NCBI GenBank assembly: GCA_963402885.1
Contig: OY727093.1
Location: 12,721,501-12,785,500 of the forward strand
DNA length: 64,000 bases
From: Antedon bifida
Lineage: Eukaryota; Echinodermata; Crinoidea; Comatulida; Antedonidae
Direction: 5' to 3'
Below the pieces are notes generated by a model. That model saw only the letters and a list, made by a program, of their open reading frames with translations, was not told where the DNA came from and searched no databases. How positions within the stretch are numbered: the first letter of the stretch is position 1; each line of letters starts with the position of its first letter. Positions 10,966 to 25,900 of this stretch are shown one piece after another. Made by a program: the position numbers and the translations under genes.

Positions 10966-13900
10966 CTGCATATTACAGTTTTCAGAAGAAAAAATATTGC
11001 ATCAGAATTTTTGTAAGTGTGTCGTTGTCACTTAAGTATACTGTCATAAAATTAACTTAATATCACGTGACACTCCATTACTGTTTTTTTCTGACTGATA
11101 GTAATGTTTACAAATGTTACTTACATTTAAATGTTCAGATTTTCTCATTTTCCCGACAACCTCAGCTAAATGTTGCATTCGTTCATGATCTATTGCACCC
11201 ACAATATGAATATTATCACTACCACTAGTACTCCTATACTCCCAGTCAGCAGTTGATGAGGCATCATCAGCAAAATGGTTATCGTATGATGATGATGATG
11301 ATTTTCGTTTTCTAGTGTATTCTCTTTTACGAACAATGAGGTAATAGATAACAAGAGCAGCTAAGATTGCAGCTAGAAGGGCAGCCAGCACAATAAAGGC
11401 AATAAATATGCCTAGTGGTTCTTCTTCTTCTTCATCTTTATCTATGTAAAAAACATAATGTATTTCTGAGTCTGGATATGAATATTAAAGTAAACAAGCA
11501 TTCTTGTGAATGGATTTCCACATATTTGGACAGTGATTTAATTCGCTATTAGTAATATAAGGCTGACATATGAATGATAATAAAACAGTTACCTTCACAA
11601 TATGTTCCACTGAATCCATCTATGCAACTATAAACAAACAATATTACAATGAAAAGTTAGTATTTTGATTTTCTAGTGTAAACATTTAAAAAATTATGTT
11701 TAACAAAACTTGTGTAGAAACTGATCAACCTACTGTAGGGATGACCTTTATGATAACATTATTTTTTACCGCACTGTTAATAAGATACATAGTATTTACT
11801 GGCAAATCTTTACAAAACCATCATCAGCAGCACAACTTCCTTCATTTTCACAGTCAAAACCAGTGCAAGGATCAGTAACATTTAATTCTGAAATAAAAAT
11901 ATTAAAAGCATTAAGAGTAAAAATGCTAAAAATAAATACTAATAAAAAAAATTTTGGTCAAACAGAAGAATTCATACTTATATCAATTCCATTGTTGTCA
12001 AAATAAATAATAATCAGAGAGCTGTTAATTATTTTGGTGTTTTTCAATTTTATTTACAGCTTTAACATCTATGTTTTATCTTTTATCATGTTTTTTTTCT
12101 GTTGTTCAGTCTATTGCAAATGAATAAATACAATATTTAAATTAACAATAGTGTGAACTCACCTGTAGCTGTATTGCTAATCAAATATTCACTCTTGTTC
12201 AGATACGAGATTACATCATCTTCATCTATTGATGAACTTACATCAAAGTATACTATATAGATACCAATCACACTACCCTCCTTAAAACCCAAGACCTCAT
12301 TACCTTCATATGTAGTTTCATTTTTGAATGTATTGTTAATCTGTGAATAACAAGTATAATTTATTAGTAAATTGTTACTTTATCATGTAAAAAAATAATT
12401 ATGCAAATTTGGGGTACATTTTTGCAATACTAATTACAGAACAATCATTATGTCAGAACTTTTGTAGTAGCATATAGTATATAGGCAAAATAGATACAGT
12501 ATAAAAAAAAAAATGATTTTAGTCAACTATGCGATTTTTATTCAATATAAATTTGTAATTGAAGTTTAAATAAAAACGATATTTTATTAAAACATCACAA
12601 TAAATTATTTCTTTATATCATGGTTTTTAGCAAATGAAGCAATTTTCAATACAATCACAAATGTATTTGTGGGTTCAAAATAAGTGCATTATTGAGGCTG
12701 TTTGAACTATTCTATAGTTTTACAAATTAAACTAATTTGAATAAAAAATAAAGTTACTGTAACATACCGAAATGGATAGATTTTTGGATAACTCTATATA
12801 TTCGTCTGTAGAATTATTGCTTAGGGAATCTTTCCAGACTGCATCCTTCAAAGTAGATTCTGTTCTGAAAGTCTTTACCTCTATAATATCAAAATTATAT
12901 AAATAATTAACAGAAGAAAACAACTAGCATTTTAGGCATATTAGTACATCTGCGTCACGTCATTATGCATGAATGAAAAGATCAGCATGACAGCAATTTA
13001 AAGGGGGGTTCCGGGTTTAAAATGAATAGTAAAAAATGTAAAATATATTTGTTTGTCTCTTGAACGGTAAAAGTTTCAATTTATATAAGCGCCCAGTGAA
13101 GCAGAACGAAGGCTGTGAAATGAGGCCAGATTACAAGTGCAGCTACGGCGATATGACACTGTGTTACAGAATAGGAAATTCGTGAAATGGTCAATCTTCC
13201 GACGACTCGTTATCATTAACCATATCAATTACTTTTGTAAAATTATACTTATCTGATGTAATTTTAGTCGGTCTTCCCATTTATGAAGTCAATTTTCTAT
13301 GAAAATTTATCAAAACAGTGAAAACTTAGATATGTTTGCACTTTACGTTTGCCGATTTTCGCACTGACTTAGGGAAAGCCTTCAAGATCAATGAAGCGTA
13401 ACGTATACATTCCTGCTGAGCGAGGAGAGCGAGACGACGATACACGTGCTCTCTCTGCCCATGCCTGGCATCGTCACGTGATAAGCATATACAGATACAA
13501 TACCAAACTGGTCGGATCGAGTATACCCCGTCTATAATCACAACATGAACGATGTACAGTATTTGATTGAAGGTCAACTCGACCTACCGGAATGGTATAG
13601 ATAATATAGCTCGAATGAGAGAGATATATTTGTAAACATAAGTATTGCTAATTTTAACAAGTGAAAAGGCCTGGTAGTATCAATTCGCATAGGGTCTACT
13701 ACACTAGCTAGCTCAATGTTTAACTGGACCGGATCGGCCAGGTCTCCTTCCTACTACCTGGTCTACTTGCTTGATGCAGTATCCGCTTTTTTGGAGAGTA
13801 AACTAGGCCTATTTTAGGCCTACTTAGACGATCGGGACACCATACGTGCGGACGGCGATCGGACCTTGTTTTGCCTCAATATTTACAGCCGATTTTGTAG

Positions 13901-16900
13901 AACGCTTTAGGTTTAGATTGTTTAGGAGTTTGGTTGATAGGATGGGTTTGGATCCACTGAGTTTTGTTATTTATGGGCCAATCGTTTAGTAGTAGGCTAG
14001 CTAGGCCCATGATGGGCCCCAATGTTTTAAAACGTAGGGTAGCCATCGTGGCATGGAATCCCTAGTCAGAATGGCTCTCACCCATGACAAAAAATGATTT
14101 AGGCTAGGCCTAGCCTAGTACTTGAAGCCGATAATACGATCTGTACTATTCGAGGTATAAAAATAGTATAACTGTATACAATCTACATATAATCTGTACT
14201 AAATTTTGTATTTCATTAAATGTCAAATAAATATATGCTGCTACTGTTAATATTACACTTTAGGTAGAAAATCTACAAAAAATGTATTTTACAATGATCG
14301 GGTGGTCGTCGTTTGACAGGGGAGAGGGATGTAAACACAACGTACATAACGTCGCGAGTTTGGAATCCACCGATGACGTGATTTTGTGAATATCTCATGA
14401 ATATTAATGAGCTTCCCTAAGCTGCTGAAAAACAGACTTTCCATAAATTTACCCTAAAATGTATATGAAATTTATTTTTTTTAATTTCTCGTTATTACTT
14501 CTTCATTCTGACATGTCTATATTGTTATAATATTTTTTATTTAATAAATAAACGATATTTAAAAGCAATTTTAAACCCAGAATCCCCCTTTAAGGTGTCA
14601 GCATCATTTTAACATATATTTTTCAAAATGTTCACAATATAAATAATAACTGTATAACTACTGTACTAAATTGTCTAATCTAATAATAGTTTATTCCATT
14701 GTGATAACAACAGACAGTACCATAGAATGAATTGTAGTGTTTAAAATTTTAATCCCTTAATTTGAGATTTTATAGCTTTAAAACTCAGGATCAGTACTTT
14801 TGGCCAATTCTCGGTACTGTATCTATTCCCGAAGTATCATAGGAATATTTGGTATTACAACATCACAAGTGTTTCACAAGTATCTAGTAGTAACCTAAAA
14901 TAATACAGGAACCAAATGTAATGTAAATGAGATGCTGTATTACCAAATATTCATATGATACGTTGGAAATGGATAGTATGTGGAAATACAGCACTGGGAA
15001 TTGGGCGGTATGTTCAGAATAGTTTGTGTAGACAGAGCTTTAGTGCTGCATCAAAGTATGGATTCTTGAACATACCTGTACAATTGTATCTAGATTGATA
15101 AACATATCCAACACTACAAGAGCAATAATAGCTCCCATCTTCATTTACACAAACACTTTCTTCAAGATTACAGTAGTTTTCATCATTACACTCATCTACA
15201 TCTATTACATTGAAAAAGAAAAATAAAAAAATATTATTTGTACACTATACTGTAAAACATATTACTAGTGTTCAATGACAAATCAACTATATCATACAAA
15301 GCACATCTTACCCTCACAAATGTTATTATTGTTACCAACATCCGAGTATCCTTTTTTGCAATCAGCACATGAATAATTATCATGCCCTTCAAATACACAA
15401 TTAAGATAGTTCCTTTCCAAACAATCATCTGTATCTTCATTGCATGGATTTATAACTAAAAAACAAATATAATACAAAAGTTTTGATGGAGTGTATTTCA
15501 TTGGTTATAAAGATTGCACTATAATGCACTACAAAAGTGGATCTTTCATTAGAATTAAATTATTGCAAAAAACAAACCTAATAACAGCCCTAATGAGTTA
15601 TTGTTTTAGCCTTTTAGGCGTCTTAATCAAAATATTATATATGAAATGACAAACCTGGTTCCTCAACGATTAAGCTACTGCGAACCACATGGCTATTTGG
15701 AGGTAGTATATCGTAATTTCTACCAGTCAGCCCATTCAAAAACAATAGCCTTGTCTCGTTGAGTGTGAGATGAGTTTCCGATATTAAATCAATGCGGAAG
15801 GTGACATTCACTACTGAATTGTACAGGACATATGACAAAACTTGTGTGTCCAAATACTGATTGCTTTCTGTACTATTTTTGTACAGGTCAAGAACCTATT
15901 TTAAAGATAGATAAATTATTGGAAAACAAATCTAAAAAAAAGATGTAAAATTTGAATTACTAGAAATGCAAAAATTGGTTTAGAATCCTATGTGCTTTTT
16001 AAACTACCATTGTGGATCAATACAGGAGCGTATTAAAGTAAAGTTAGCATAACGAAAGGGATACTGTAGCTTTTTAGATAACTGCTTATATTATTCTAAA
16101 GAATTATTGGTTAGGGAATTTTTCCATTTATCATCTTTGAATTACAATGGTGGATCAACACAGAAGGGTATTGCTTATCAAAACCCCCCCCCCCCCCCAA
16201 CCCTCCACACCCTAAACCCTGGCCATTTTCCATCCATTACACCCTGCCACCCTCTCAATCACTTACACAAACGCACTTGAATGGCCCTTAAAAAACAATA
16301 GCTTCATAAAACTCTGACTACCAGTATTAAATATTATCTGTTATACTCACATCCTTTGCTAGGCCTGACTTAAGTGTATCCTCATTATCGATGTTTACAG
16401 ATCCAACTCTGTTACCTTTCACATCAGTAAAATTAACACTTAATTCTTGGGTAACCACACCTAAAACAACACAATTAAAATAATAAATATAAATAATTAA
16501 AATAACAATTACTTTATCATGACACAATGTTGTATTGTGAGCAGTATAAAATGAAAATTACGATAAGGTAAAGTAAATACAGTAAACAGTAGAGTACTAT
16601 AATATATAGCAAGAAATTAATTTCATATTATAGATATTATACAAATGTATACAAACCTGTACATGGTAAACTGGCATTATCACGATAATAACCAGTTTGG
16701 CAAATACACATATAACTACCAATTATATTGTCACACTTTTCAAAAATGGTAGCATTACAATGGTTGTTTTTACATTCATCAACATCTGTAAATTAAAATT
16801 CCAGTATTAGTAATCATATTCTAATGCTCAGTTCTAAAATTCTTTGTGCCCTAAAGACAACAATAATAATATTGTAATGAATAAATGTATTCATTGTAAT

Positions 16901-19900
16901 CTAACAACTGGGTCTCTAGCTCAGAAATCAGGTTATGGGATTCATACATCATATATGGAATGTAACAATTAACAAAAAAACTATATAATGTGCATAGAAT
17001 TATTATAATTAAAAACATATATTAAAATATTAGACATTAATGGTAAATAAACTTACCAACACAATATGTGCCGTTGCCAATAAATCCATCTTTACAACCA
17101 CATGTATATGAACCATCGATGTCTTTGCAATTGGCATAATCATCACAGTCATTCAGATCTTCAATTGCACACTCATTAATATCTAAGATTATTAATTGAC
17201 AAGAAAACACATTGTGTGTTACATACAAATGTGTTTTCAATTTATTTTAAATTGGTTAAAATATAACAGACAATACACATTAATATTCAAACATGAATGG
17301 GTAGAATTAGGTGCAATCTTAAATTTAGTTTAGAGTACAACCCACCCCTCCTTCTTTCAAATACAAGAAACCACTGATTTATATAAATCTGACAATTATA
17401 AAAGTACCATAACAAACATACACTTAAAATTCAATGATGTAGAAAAGATAGAGACATTTACTTGTTAACACCTTATATAAACTTACTTTCACAACTGATT
17501 CTTGCATCATTTGCATCATAGCCATCTTTACATGTACAAGAGAAACTTCCAATAGTGTTGTTACAATTAGAGTTTTCAGGACATGACAATTCTTGTTCAC
17601 ATTCATTTGTGTCTGATCGTAAAAAAATATAAAAAATTGAGGTACTAAATTACAATATTATTTACTAATCAAATTTATCTGCACAGGTTCAAGACACTCC
17701 ATGGCCATATATCTGGTGGTACTTTGCTACAAGTCTTTTAGGAAAAGGACTTTACTCACCGATACAAATGTCATTTTCATTTTTATGATATCCTGTAATA
17801 CAGTTACATAAATAAGAACCAACTGTATCAATACAATCGGCATGTTCACCACATGGTCCAGGGGAACGAGAACACTCATCATAGTTTTCACAATATGATC
17901 CATTACCATAAAAACCCTCATTGCAGACACAAACAAATGAACCTGCTGTATTTTCACAACTGGCATTTGAGTTGCAAGGTAGTTGATTACACTCGTCAAT
18001 GTCTGTAATTATCAATTATAACAAATATTTACAAGCAATACAAAATAAAGTTAAACTAACTAATTACAAAAGCATAAATTACATTTTTTCATAACATTGC
18101 TTAACATTAACAGTTAGTTTTAGTTATCTGTAATGCGCCTTGAATTTTTGATATGGCACAATATAAATGGTTTATGTATGTATAAATACAAATCTAGGGA
18201 AAATAGTAGTTTGTATCAAATCATTATACTGTAGCATAGAATAGAGCAAAAAAATTCAAATTAACATACATAGACAGATAGAAATCCCCTGGTGTTTTAC
18301 ACACAAATACATTCGACAAGTCATTAGATTAAATGGGGTCCTTCTGGTGTTGTATTGGATAGTAAACCAGGAGTGTATATTAAATAATTGTACAATATTG
18401 TTGCAGCTAGGTGCAGTTCATTGCATGCTAAGTAAATGTTTGGTTAACTGCACTGCATGTCATTTAAAAGGATAGGTAGAATAAGAGATGCTTGTAATTT
18501 TACTTTTGCATTTTTGGATTGCAGTGTTAATTATTACCTTTACAATTTTTTCCTTCAGCGTCTATTTTTTCATATCCAGGTTCACAGTTGCATGTATAAT
18601 TTCCTGGTATGTTTTCACAAACACTGTAATCACCACATATGTCCACTGAATTACACTCATCCATATCTATATATGGTAAGATGAAAGGTAAAGGTCTAGT
18701 TGCATTATGGGAGTAGGTTTCCATACATGTTTCATCCAAAGAATTACTGGGGTAATAATGTGAAGCAGCTTTGTGCATTAAGCATTATATAAGTGTAGTT
18801 AATGCTGTTTTATACAAGTGAATTATCATCTATATTTGATAATCAATGTCCAGCCAAAATCTGCATACGATCTATAATTTTCAACATCATTGCCACTATC
18901 ATTATTATCATCTCTTTATTATCATTTCTATTCTTAAGTTACAAGATTTTTTGCATAATTAAAATAATCAGTACTGAATAAATATCATTGTCTGTACATA
19001 AATTGATCTATTTTTGGTCAGTGTTGTAGACATAGTGAATTGGTAGTACCTGCGCATTCATTGCCATTCTGTATAAATCCAGCATTACATTCACACTCGT
19101 AGGACCCATTTGTATTAACACATGTGCTGTTATTAACATTATGGCACTGTGATTTGTCACATTCATTGATATCTGAGAAAAAAAATGATATCAAAATATA
19201 ATATTCTTATAGGGCCTATATAAAATATTTCTTTTCATTTGGGGAATATTATGTGAAAGCAGGTTTGTAAGCAACTGTGATACTACCCCATCTGTTTTTA
19301 ACAGCTTGGTACATGTATGCAATCATGCCTCACTAGCACCTTAGTGTAAATAATGTATAATAAATGTACACAACGTTTTTTAAAACACTGTCATTGAGAA
19401 ATTCATCTGAATCAAAAATATAAAGACATCATCTTATACCTAATAATACAGTATTATGTTTCACGATTGACATTTTAAAATGGCGAAATATAGGTTCCAC
19501 ATAGGATAGGATATTTCATAATATATTGTCTGGTTTGATGAGCTTACCTAAGCAGCCATAACCATCACCAGTGAAACCAGCTAAACAAGTGCAATTGAAT
19601 CCACCATCAGTATTTGTACAAACTGAATTACTTGAACAGTTGTTTGTACCATCAAGACATTCATCAATTTCTACAATAAAGTATAATTAAATGATATATA
19701 AAATGTGTGCAAAGAACTAGGCCTAATTAACAAAAAATTGAAAGCACTGAGTGAAGTATTTGGCAAAATATTGCTATAGAGGGCGCATGTTGATATTTCG
19801 GCCCATAATATCAATTTTTATTTTTTTTATTGTAAAGTTATTTTAGGCATATTATAGGCATATGCATGTTCTCTAAGTATAATTTAGAGAACTTAGTTGT

Positions 19901-22900
19901 GAAAACAACAACATCTGTAAATATTTTATAAAGACTTACCACTGCATGTTCTTCTATTTGTTGTGTCAAGACGATATCCTGGATAACAACTACAAGCATA
20001 TCCACCTTCTTCATTTATACATGTCATATCACATGTATGATTAGCATGATCATTTGGTTCACATTCATCAATATCTGAAAACATTCATGTCAAGATTTGT
20101 CATGTATATTATTTTATACTAATATAGTTTTTGCTTTCATATGCCTAATAAGGCTTTACAAATATGTTTAAAACAGGGCTAGTCAGTCAGATTTATTATA
20201 TTTATTAAACTTTTTATTTTGTGCGTCTGGCTTGGTTAATGTGATTATATTGGTAGTAAACTATGTTATACACAATAAAAACGAAACTGCAATGCAAAAT
20301 ATTGATTTAATGAAAACCAAACTGTTCTAGTTGATTGGCAAATGGATAGCATCATTTGGACAACTGGAGAATTCCTTGAACAGTATGTTTAATTTAGTGT
20401 AAACAGATAACTATTAGTAAATGTTTTAATAAGTGACAACAGAGAGACAATGGGTTATGCAAAACATAACTATGCCTGAATTTGATTGACATGTAATAAA
20501 GAAAAAAAAGGAAAGATAAATGTAACAATTTACCTATACATGTTTCATTTGATGGGTCAATCATGAAGCCTTTGTTGCAGTAGCATGCTTCTGTGTCATT
20601 CAAAAAATAACATAATCCTTCAGAACCACATTCTTTATCACAGGTTTCATTTTTCTCTGGAACTAAACAATAAAACAATTTTTTTTTACTATTCAGCAAT
20701 TAGATAATTATTAGGTATTCAGTTAGTATTCTTTAACATTTGTAGAGTATATCGGCCTGTTTCTCCTGCAAAGTCTAAAGGCATGCTGATTCAATTTGCA
20801 TCTAGAAATACATGAGTTTGACCTAATTTTACTGAACTTGTTTTGGTAACAAACCAGGAAAATAATTATTCTTACCAGAAAAAAAGTTCAGTGCCTGAGT
20901 AAGAACGCTCAATTCTATCATAACGACCACAGGAAGTGAAAATACAACTCATAGTCCTAGCATCATAACCAGGACAAATCATCCAATGCAACAGGTTAGT
21001 TATTAATCTTATTTACACAACTAAATACATACCATTGCAAGTATTGTCAGGTTGAAGTTCAAAACCATCTGAGCATGAACAGTTATAACCAGGGATCTGA
21101 TTCTCACATTTCTGAGAACAATTACTAATATCAAGATAGCACTCATCAATGTCTGCAAATTATAGTAAAAAGAATTTGAAGTAAAAAAAAACTCTGTTAC
21201 GATACTTCCAATGTGACTCTCTGAAAACTTGAATTTATGTTAACCCTATCTTTACCATAGTTTAGTTTAGTTAAAAATAAAATATGTTGATATTAATAGT
21301 ATTGAATAAATGAAAAATATACTCATATTCAATAATCAATTTGTTATTGATCTAAACTCAGGGAATACATTTCATTAGGAGCAAAACTCGGATAATTCTC
21401 AGGTAATTAATAATAAAATAAATCACAAAAAAAACACTAAGGAAAAAAAAATGTGTACATGAAAGCAATAAGAAATGTTACTGACCTATACATTGATCGG
21501 CGTCCCTCATGTATCCCGCATTGCAAACACATTCAAATGACCCAGGGACATTGTGACAAGTTGCAACAGATCCACAGAGTGTAGAATTTCCCAAACATTC
21601 ATCATAATCTAAAATTATATAATATTGTACTTTAATTGAGCAGAAAACAATCAATTCAAAATATACATTATTCATTGCACTGATAGTAGTAAAGATGTGT
21701 AGTTAAGTGTTTTTTGTTTTGTAGGAATGCGGCACACAAATGAACATTTTTTTGTTCTCTGTCAGGTCAACTGTTCCGAGTAGAGAAGATTAATTTATTA
21801 AATATTAAAGACAACTAAGGCTGCAGCGAGAGGTTTAAAAACCGTACGAGGCGCCTCGTTCTGGCTACAACCCTGAACAATTATTCAATTTTCAATACTA
21901 TACATACCAATACACCGGCCCTCTTGATATTCATAGAAGCCATCATTACATATACAATCACCAGGGTCTTCATAACATGTAGAGTTAGTTGGACATTCCT
22001 TTGTTTTGCAAAAGCTAATTTCTTAATGTGTAGAAAAATATTCATATTGATTAGAAATAACCGACAAAACAACAAAATAGTTTGTAATGTGTTCGAAGAT
22101 ATAAAAACATTATTTTCCATGAATAAAACAATTAAATAAATTAGAAAAATATTTGTTGCCACTTGCGATAAAAAAAAAAGGCAATAACTAACTTTTGTGA
22201 ATTTTAGTAGGGTACAAGCTTATGCCAGGGTGAGGGTGATTTTTGACTGGACTATTATTTAAGGCGAAATTATTATATAAATATGAATTAGTATCATTTT
22301 GTTTGTAAAACACAAAATCCATTTGACATACATAGTGTCTGTTGCCAGATTAGCCTCACTTTTTGGCATCATTGACAGGTCAAGTAATTTCTAAAAGTAT
22401 AACTTACTATTGCAAATCTTTCCATCTCCTTCATATCCCTCCTTACAGGTGCATGTAAATCCACCAGGGGTGTTAGAACAATTGGCATTTTTATGGCAAT
22501 CATGTGTCAAGTCGCATTCATTAATATCACTACAAATAGTTTCGTTCTGCGTATAACCAGGTTTGCATGTGCAAGTATATGAGCCTTCAGTGTTGGTACA
22601 GTACGCGTTTGTGTCGCATACCTTAGTGGCATCATTACATTCATTGATATCTGAAAGTAATAAGAATATTTTAGTTTAGTGTTATGGTATTTTTTAGTAC
22701 ATGTGTTCCATCATATGTTTACAGACTCTGCACTGCACACTGCTAAAGAGGACTGATCCCCTTTCGATTTGCAATGACAATCGACGACACATTGATTGAC
22801 CTGACCTAAGTTGGTCATCGACCATCGCAAACCCAAGCGCAGTGATGATACCGATAACTTGTTGCCCTTTCTAAAAATAGATTTGACTTTTGTATGACTG

Positions 22901-25900
22901 ATATCCATGCCTGACCCACATGAATACATTTTAAATCATTTTTTTAATGTAGCATTAACCAAGGTTATATGCAGTTTTAAAAACAAAGTCTTTCCAAATG
23001 TCTTACCTGTACATGTCTTTTCATCTACTTTAAAGTATCCTGTTCGGCATTCACACGAATAAGATCCAATACTGTTTTTACAATAACCTTTCTCATGACA
23101 GGATATGCTACTACATTCATCAATATCTAGTCAAAGAAAAAACCAATAATAGATAAAAATTTATTTACACAAAATACTAAAACTACATAATCCAAGATTT
23201 AAAATGCTAAAAAATATCTTTATACCATGTCTTGTCTACACTTCGAGAGATATCTAAGTCTAAAGTTTTGGCTGTTACAATCAGTGTTTTGAGAAAAATG
23301 CTTTAATGACAAATACAAAAAAAAAAATAAACAAGGCGTTTAAGTTTACGTCTATGTCTCATCAAAATGGTATTCTAATTGTTTTATTTCAATGAAACTT
23401 CGCAACTTCATTAATTTAATATTGTTCTATTATTATGCAAAATTTTCACTAAAAACAACCCACTGCAACACTTTCAACTGATAAACTAATTTAGTTTCTG
23501 CTCTGTATCTGGGATTGACTCTATTCAAAAAAAGGTTTTGCCTTCAATACTCATATCAGCACAATGTGATTAACTTTACTTTATGATTAAGTTTACTTTT
23601 ATTTGTCGATTTAATGGGTTATCCTGGTATTCTTTTTGTACATTGTATATTTTAACTTTTGTGTATGAATATCGAATAAAATCAATCAATCAATCAATCA
23701 ACTTATCATAGTTTCTAATTGTTTACAGAAGTGGCTACTACGTCTGAAGATTAAATTGCATAGTGGAAGTATAATAACATTCAATCTTACCACTACATAC
23801 ACTTCCATCTCCCTCATAGCCATCATTACAGGTACAATTGTATGATCCTTGTGTATTAATACACCCTGCATTTGCATCTGCACAAATATCGTCACTCGCA
23901 TCTAAACATTCATTTATATCTAGAAAAAAGTTTTAAATAGATAGAATTAAAATAGAAATATAATTAAAAGTGATATAATAATAAAAGTAATAATTCTGCT
24001 TTATTTTCGAATCTGTAAATAACAACATTTTATTCAAACTTCATACTTAAACTGAACTGGTTTGTGTGAACTTACAAATGGATTTAAACCTATATCTCAC
24101 ACCAGACACAGACAGGGTGGGGGAAGGAAGGTGAGGATAACAATTTTAGGTTTCAAGGGTCATTTCAACTCCCAACTGACATACCGACACATGTGCCACT
24201 GACTTGCTGAAGTCTATATCCATCATAACAGTAACAATCAAACCCAGAAACCGTATTGTTACAACCTTGTTCGCAGTCGTGTTGGTTAGTCTGACACTCA
24301 TCGATGTCTAGAAAAAAAGATGTATTGTTATAATCAACAGACAAATGAATCTGAATCATGCAAACATGCAAACCTGTTCAGATTCTTCAACTTTATATAT
24401 CAGTTAGTCATTTAGTCAGAAGTCTTCTGCACCAGACAAAGACCTTAATAATAAAGCACTGATTTAGTTCTGTAAGCACAGAATCGTAAATAGTACGGAC
24501 AAAAAAACAGTATTATTCAAAATTTACTGAACATACCATAACATTTGATTCCATCTCCTTCAAGACCAGTTGGACATGATGAACAACTAGCAGTTACAGA
24601 TGGTGGAGGGTTATCTATACAGGTGACACCTGGATAACAATATTCATCTTCACATGCATCATAGTCCTTGCTACAATTAGAACCAGTATATCCCGGTGGG
24701 CATTCGCATTCAACAAGCTGTGAAATATATATATATATATATATTAAAACAGGTCCACTGCAAAAAAATGTCTAATTAGGGAAAAGTGAGATCTAAAAAT
24801 TGTTGGTTGTAATTAAGCTAAGTCAAGAAAGAGATGTATGTGTTAGGGTTGGAACGGTTGCATAATACAAACTGTGGTGCAGTCAAATAGCACAATAACT
24901 AAACAAAAACAAACAAATAAATAAAGATACAATAAAAATTGACCGTAGAATGTAGAATATAAAATTAAAGTAGACACAATAACAAGCTTACCGCAAATTT
25001 ATTCAAGGCAACATTCGAGTCAGGCCTGGGTTTGTCAAATAAACATGTACCACCATTGTCACATTTGCACAAGAAGACATTAGCTTGAAAACCAACAGTT
25101 GCTGAACGGTCATCACTAGCAATGAATGTAATCTGTACATCTGGTGTATCAACAGGTGTCCACATAAATTGGCCAGCTAAGAAAAATTACAATAACTAAT
25201 CATTTTATTTTAGAAATAAAATGTAATATTTGTTTGGCAAAAAAATTCATATTAATTACCTGATGAAATAAATAATACACTTATAACTTGAGAACAACTC
25301 TCATCCACTCAGCAGTAAGGTGGCATGGAAAAGAATAACCCCATACGACATAATGAAATGGTTGTACAATGGGTTACTAAAAGCTCTTCCACTATGGGAC
25401 TCACTTTCACCTTTTACTATACAAATAATTAATTAACATATCAAAATACAACATCTTTGTGTTTAATACTTACATTGGCGGTCAATACTTGCTTCAGACC
25501 CGGATTCAAGAGAATAGGTTAAGTTGCCATTCTCTGGATCTTCAGCAACAATTGTCATTTCTATTGTTTGGTTAACGGTTACATTTAGTTGTTGTGGTAC
25601 ATCTGTAAATTTTGGTGGAAAGTTTTCTGTAAGAAAGAGAATGATGATTAAGAAATATATTGTTTAATATTATACTTAATATAAATAAACTCTTTGTTCT
25701 TTATGTTACATGGATAACACTTACATTGCACAAACGGTGTTCTAAAATTTCATTGTTTTTTAATTGGACTATGTTAAATAAATGTTTAATACAAATACGT
25801 GTATAGCAACCAGCTTACCCAGTTTTTCTGCAGCATCTTTGTTGTTACTATTTGTTTCTTTCGTGTTCTTTGCTAGGTTCTCATCTCCTGTTACTAGAAC

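Larger units (their letters stand above)
15655..16460 (-). other. mucin exons 41-42: SEA domain 1
   Basis: Exon 41 (16460-16351, [18 protein letters not shown]...) and exon 42 (15895-15655, [27 protein letters not shown]) are split in phase 0 at the place where SEA domain 2 is split. The usual autoproteolysis motif G^SVVV reads NSVVN here, so self-cleavage is doubtful. Several N-glycosylation sequons. Confidence 0.7.
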
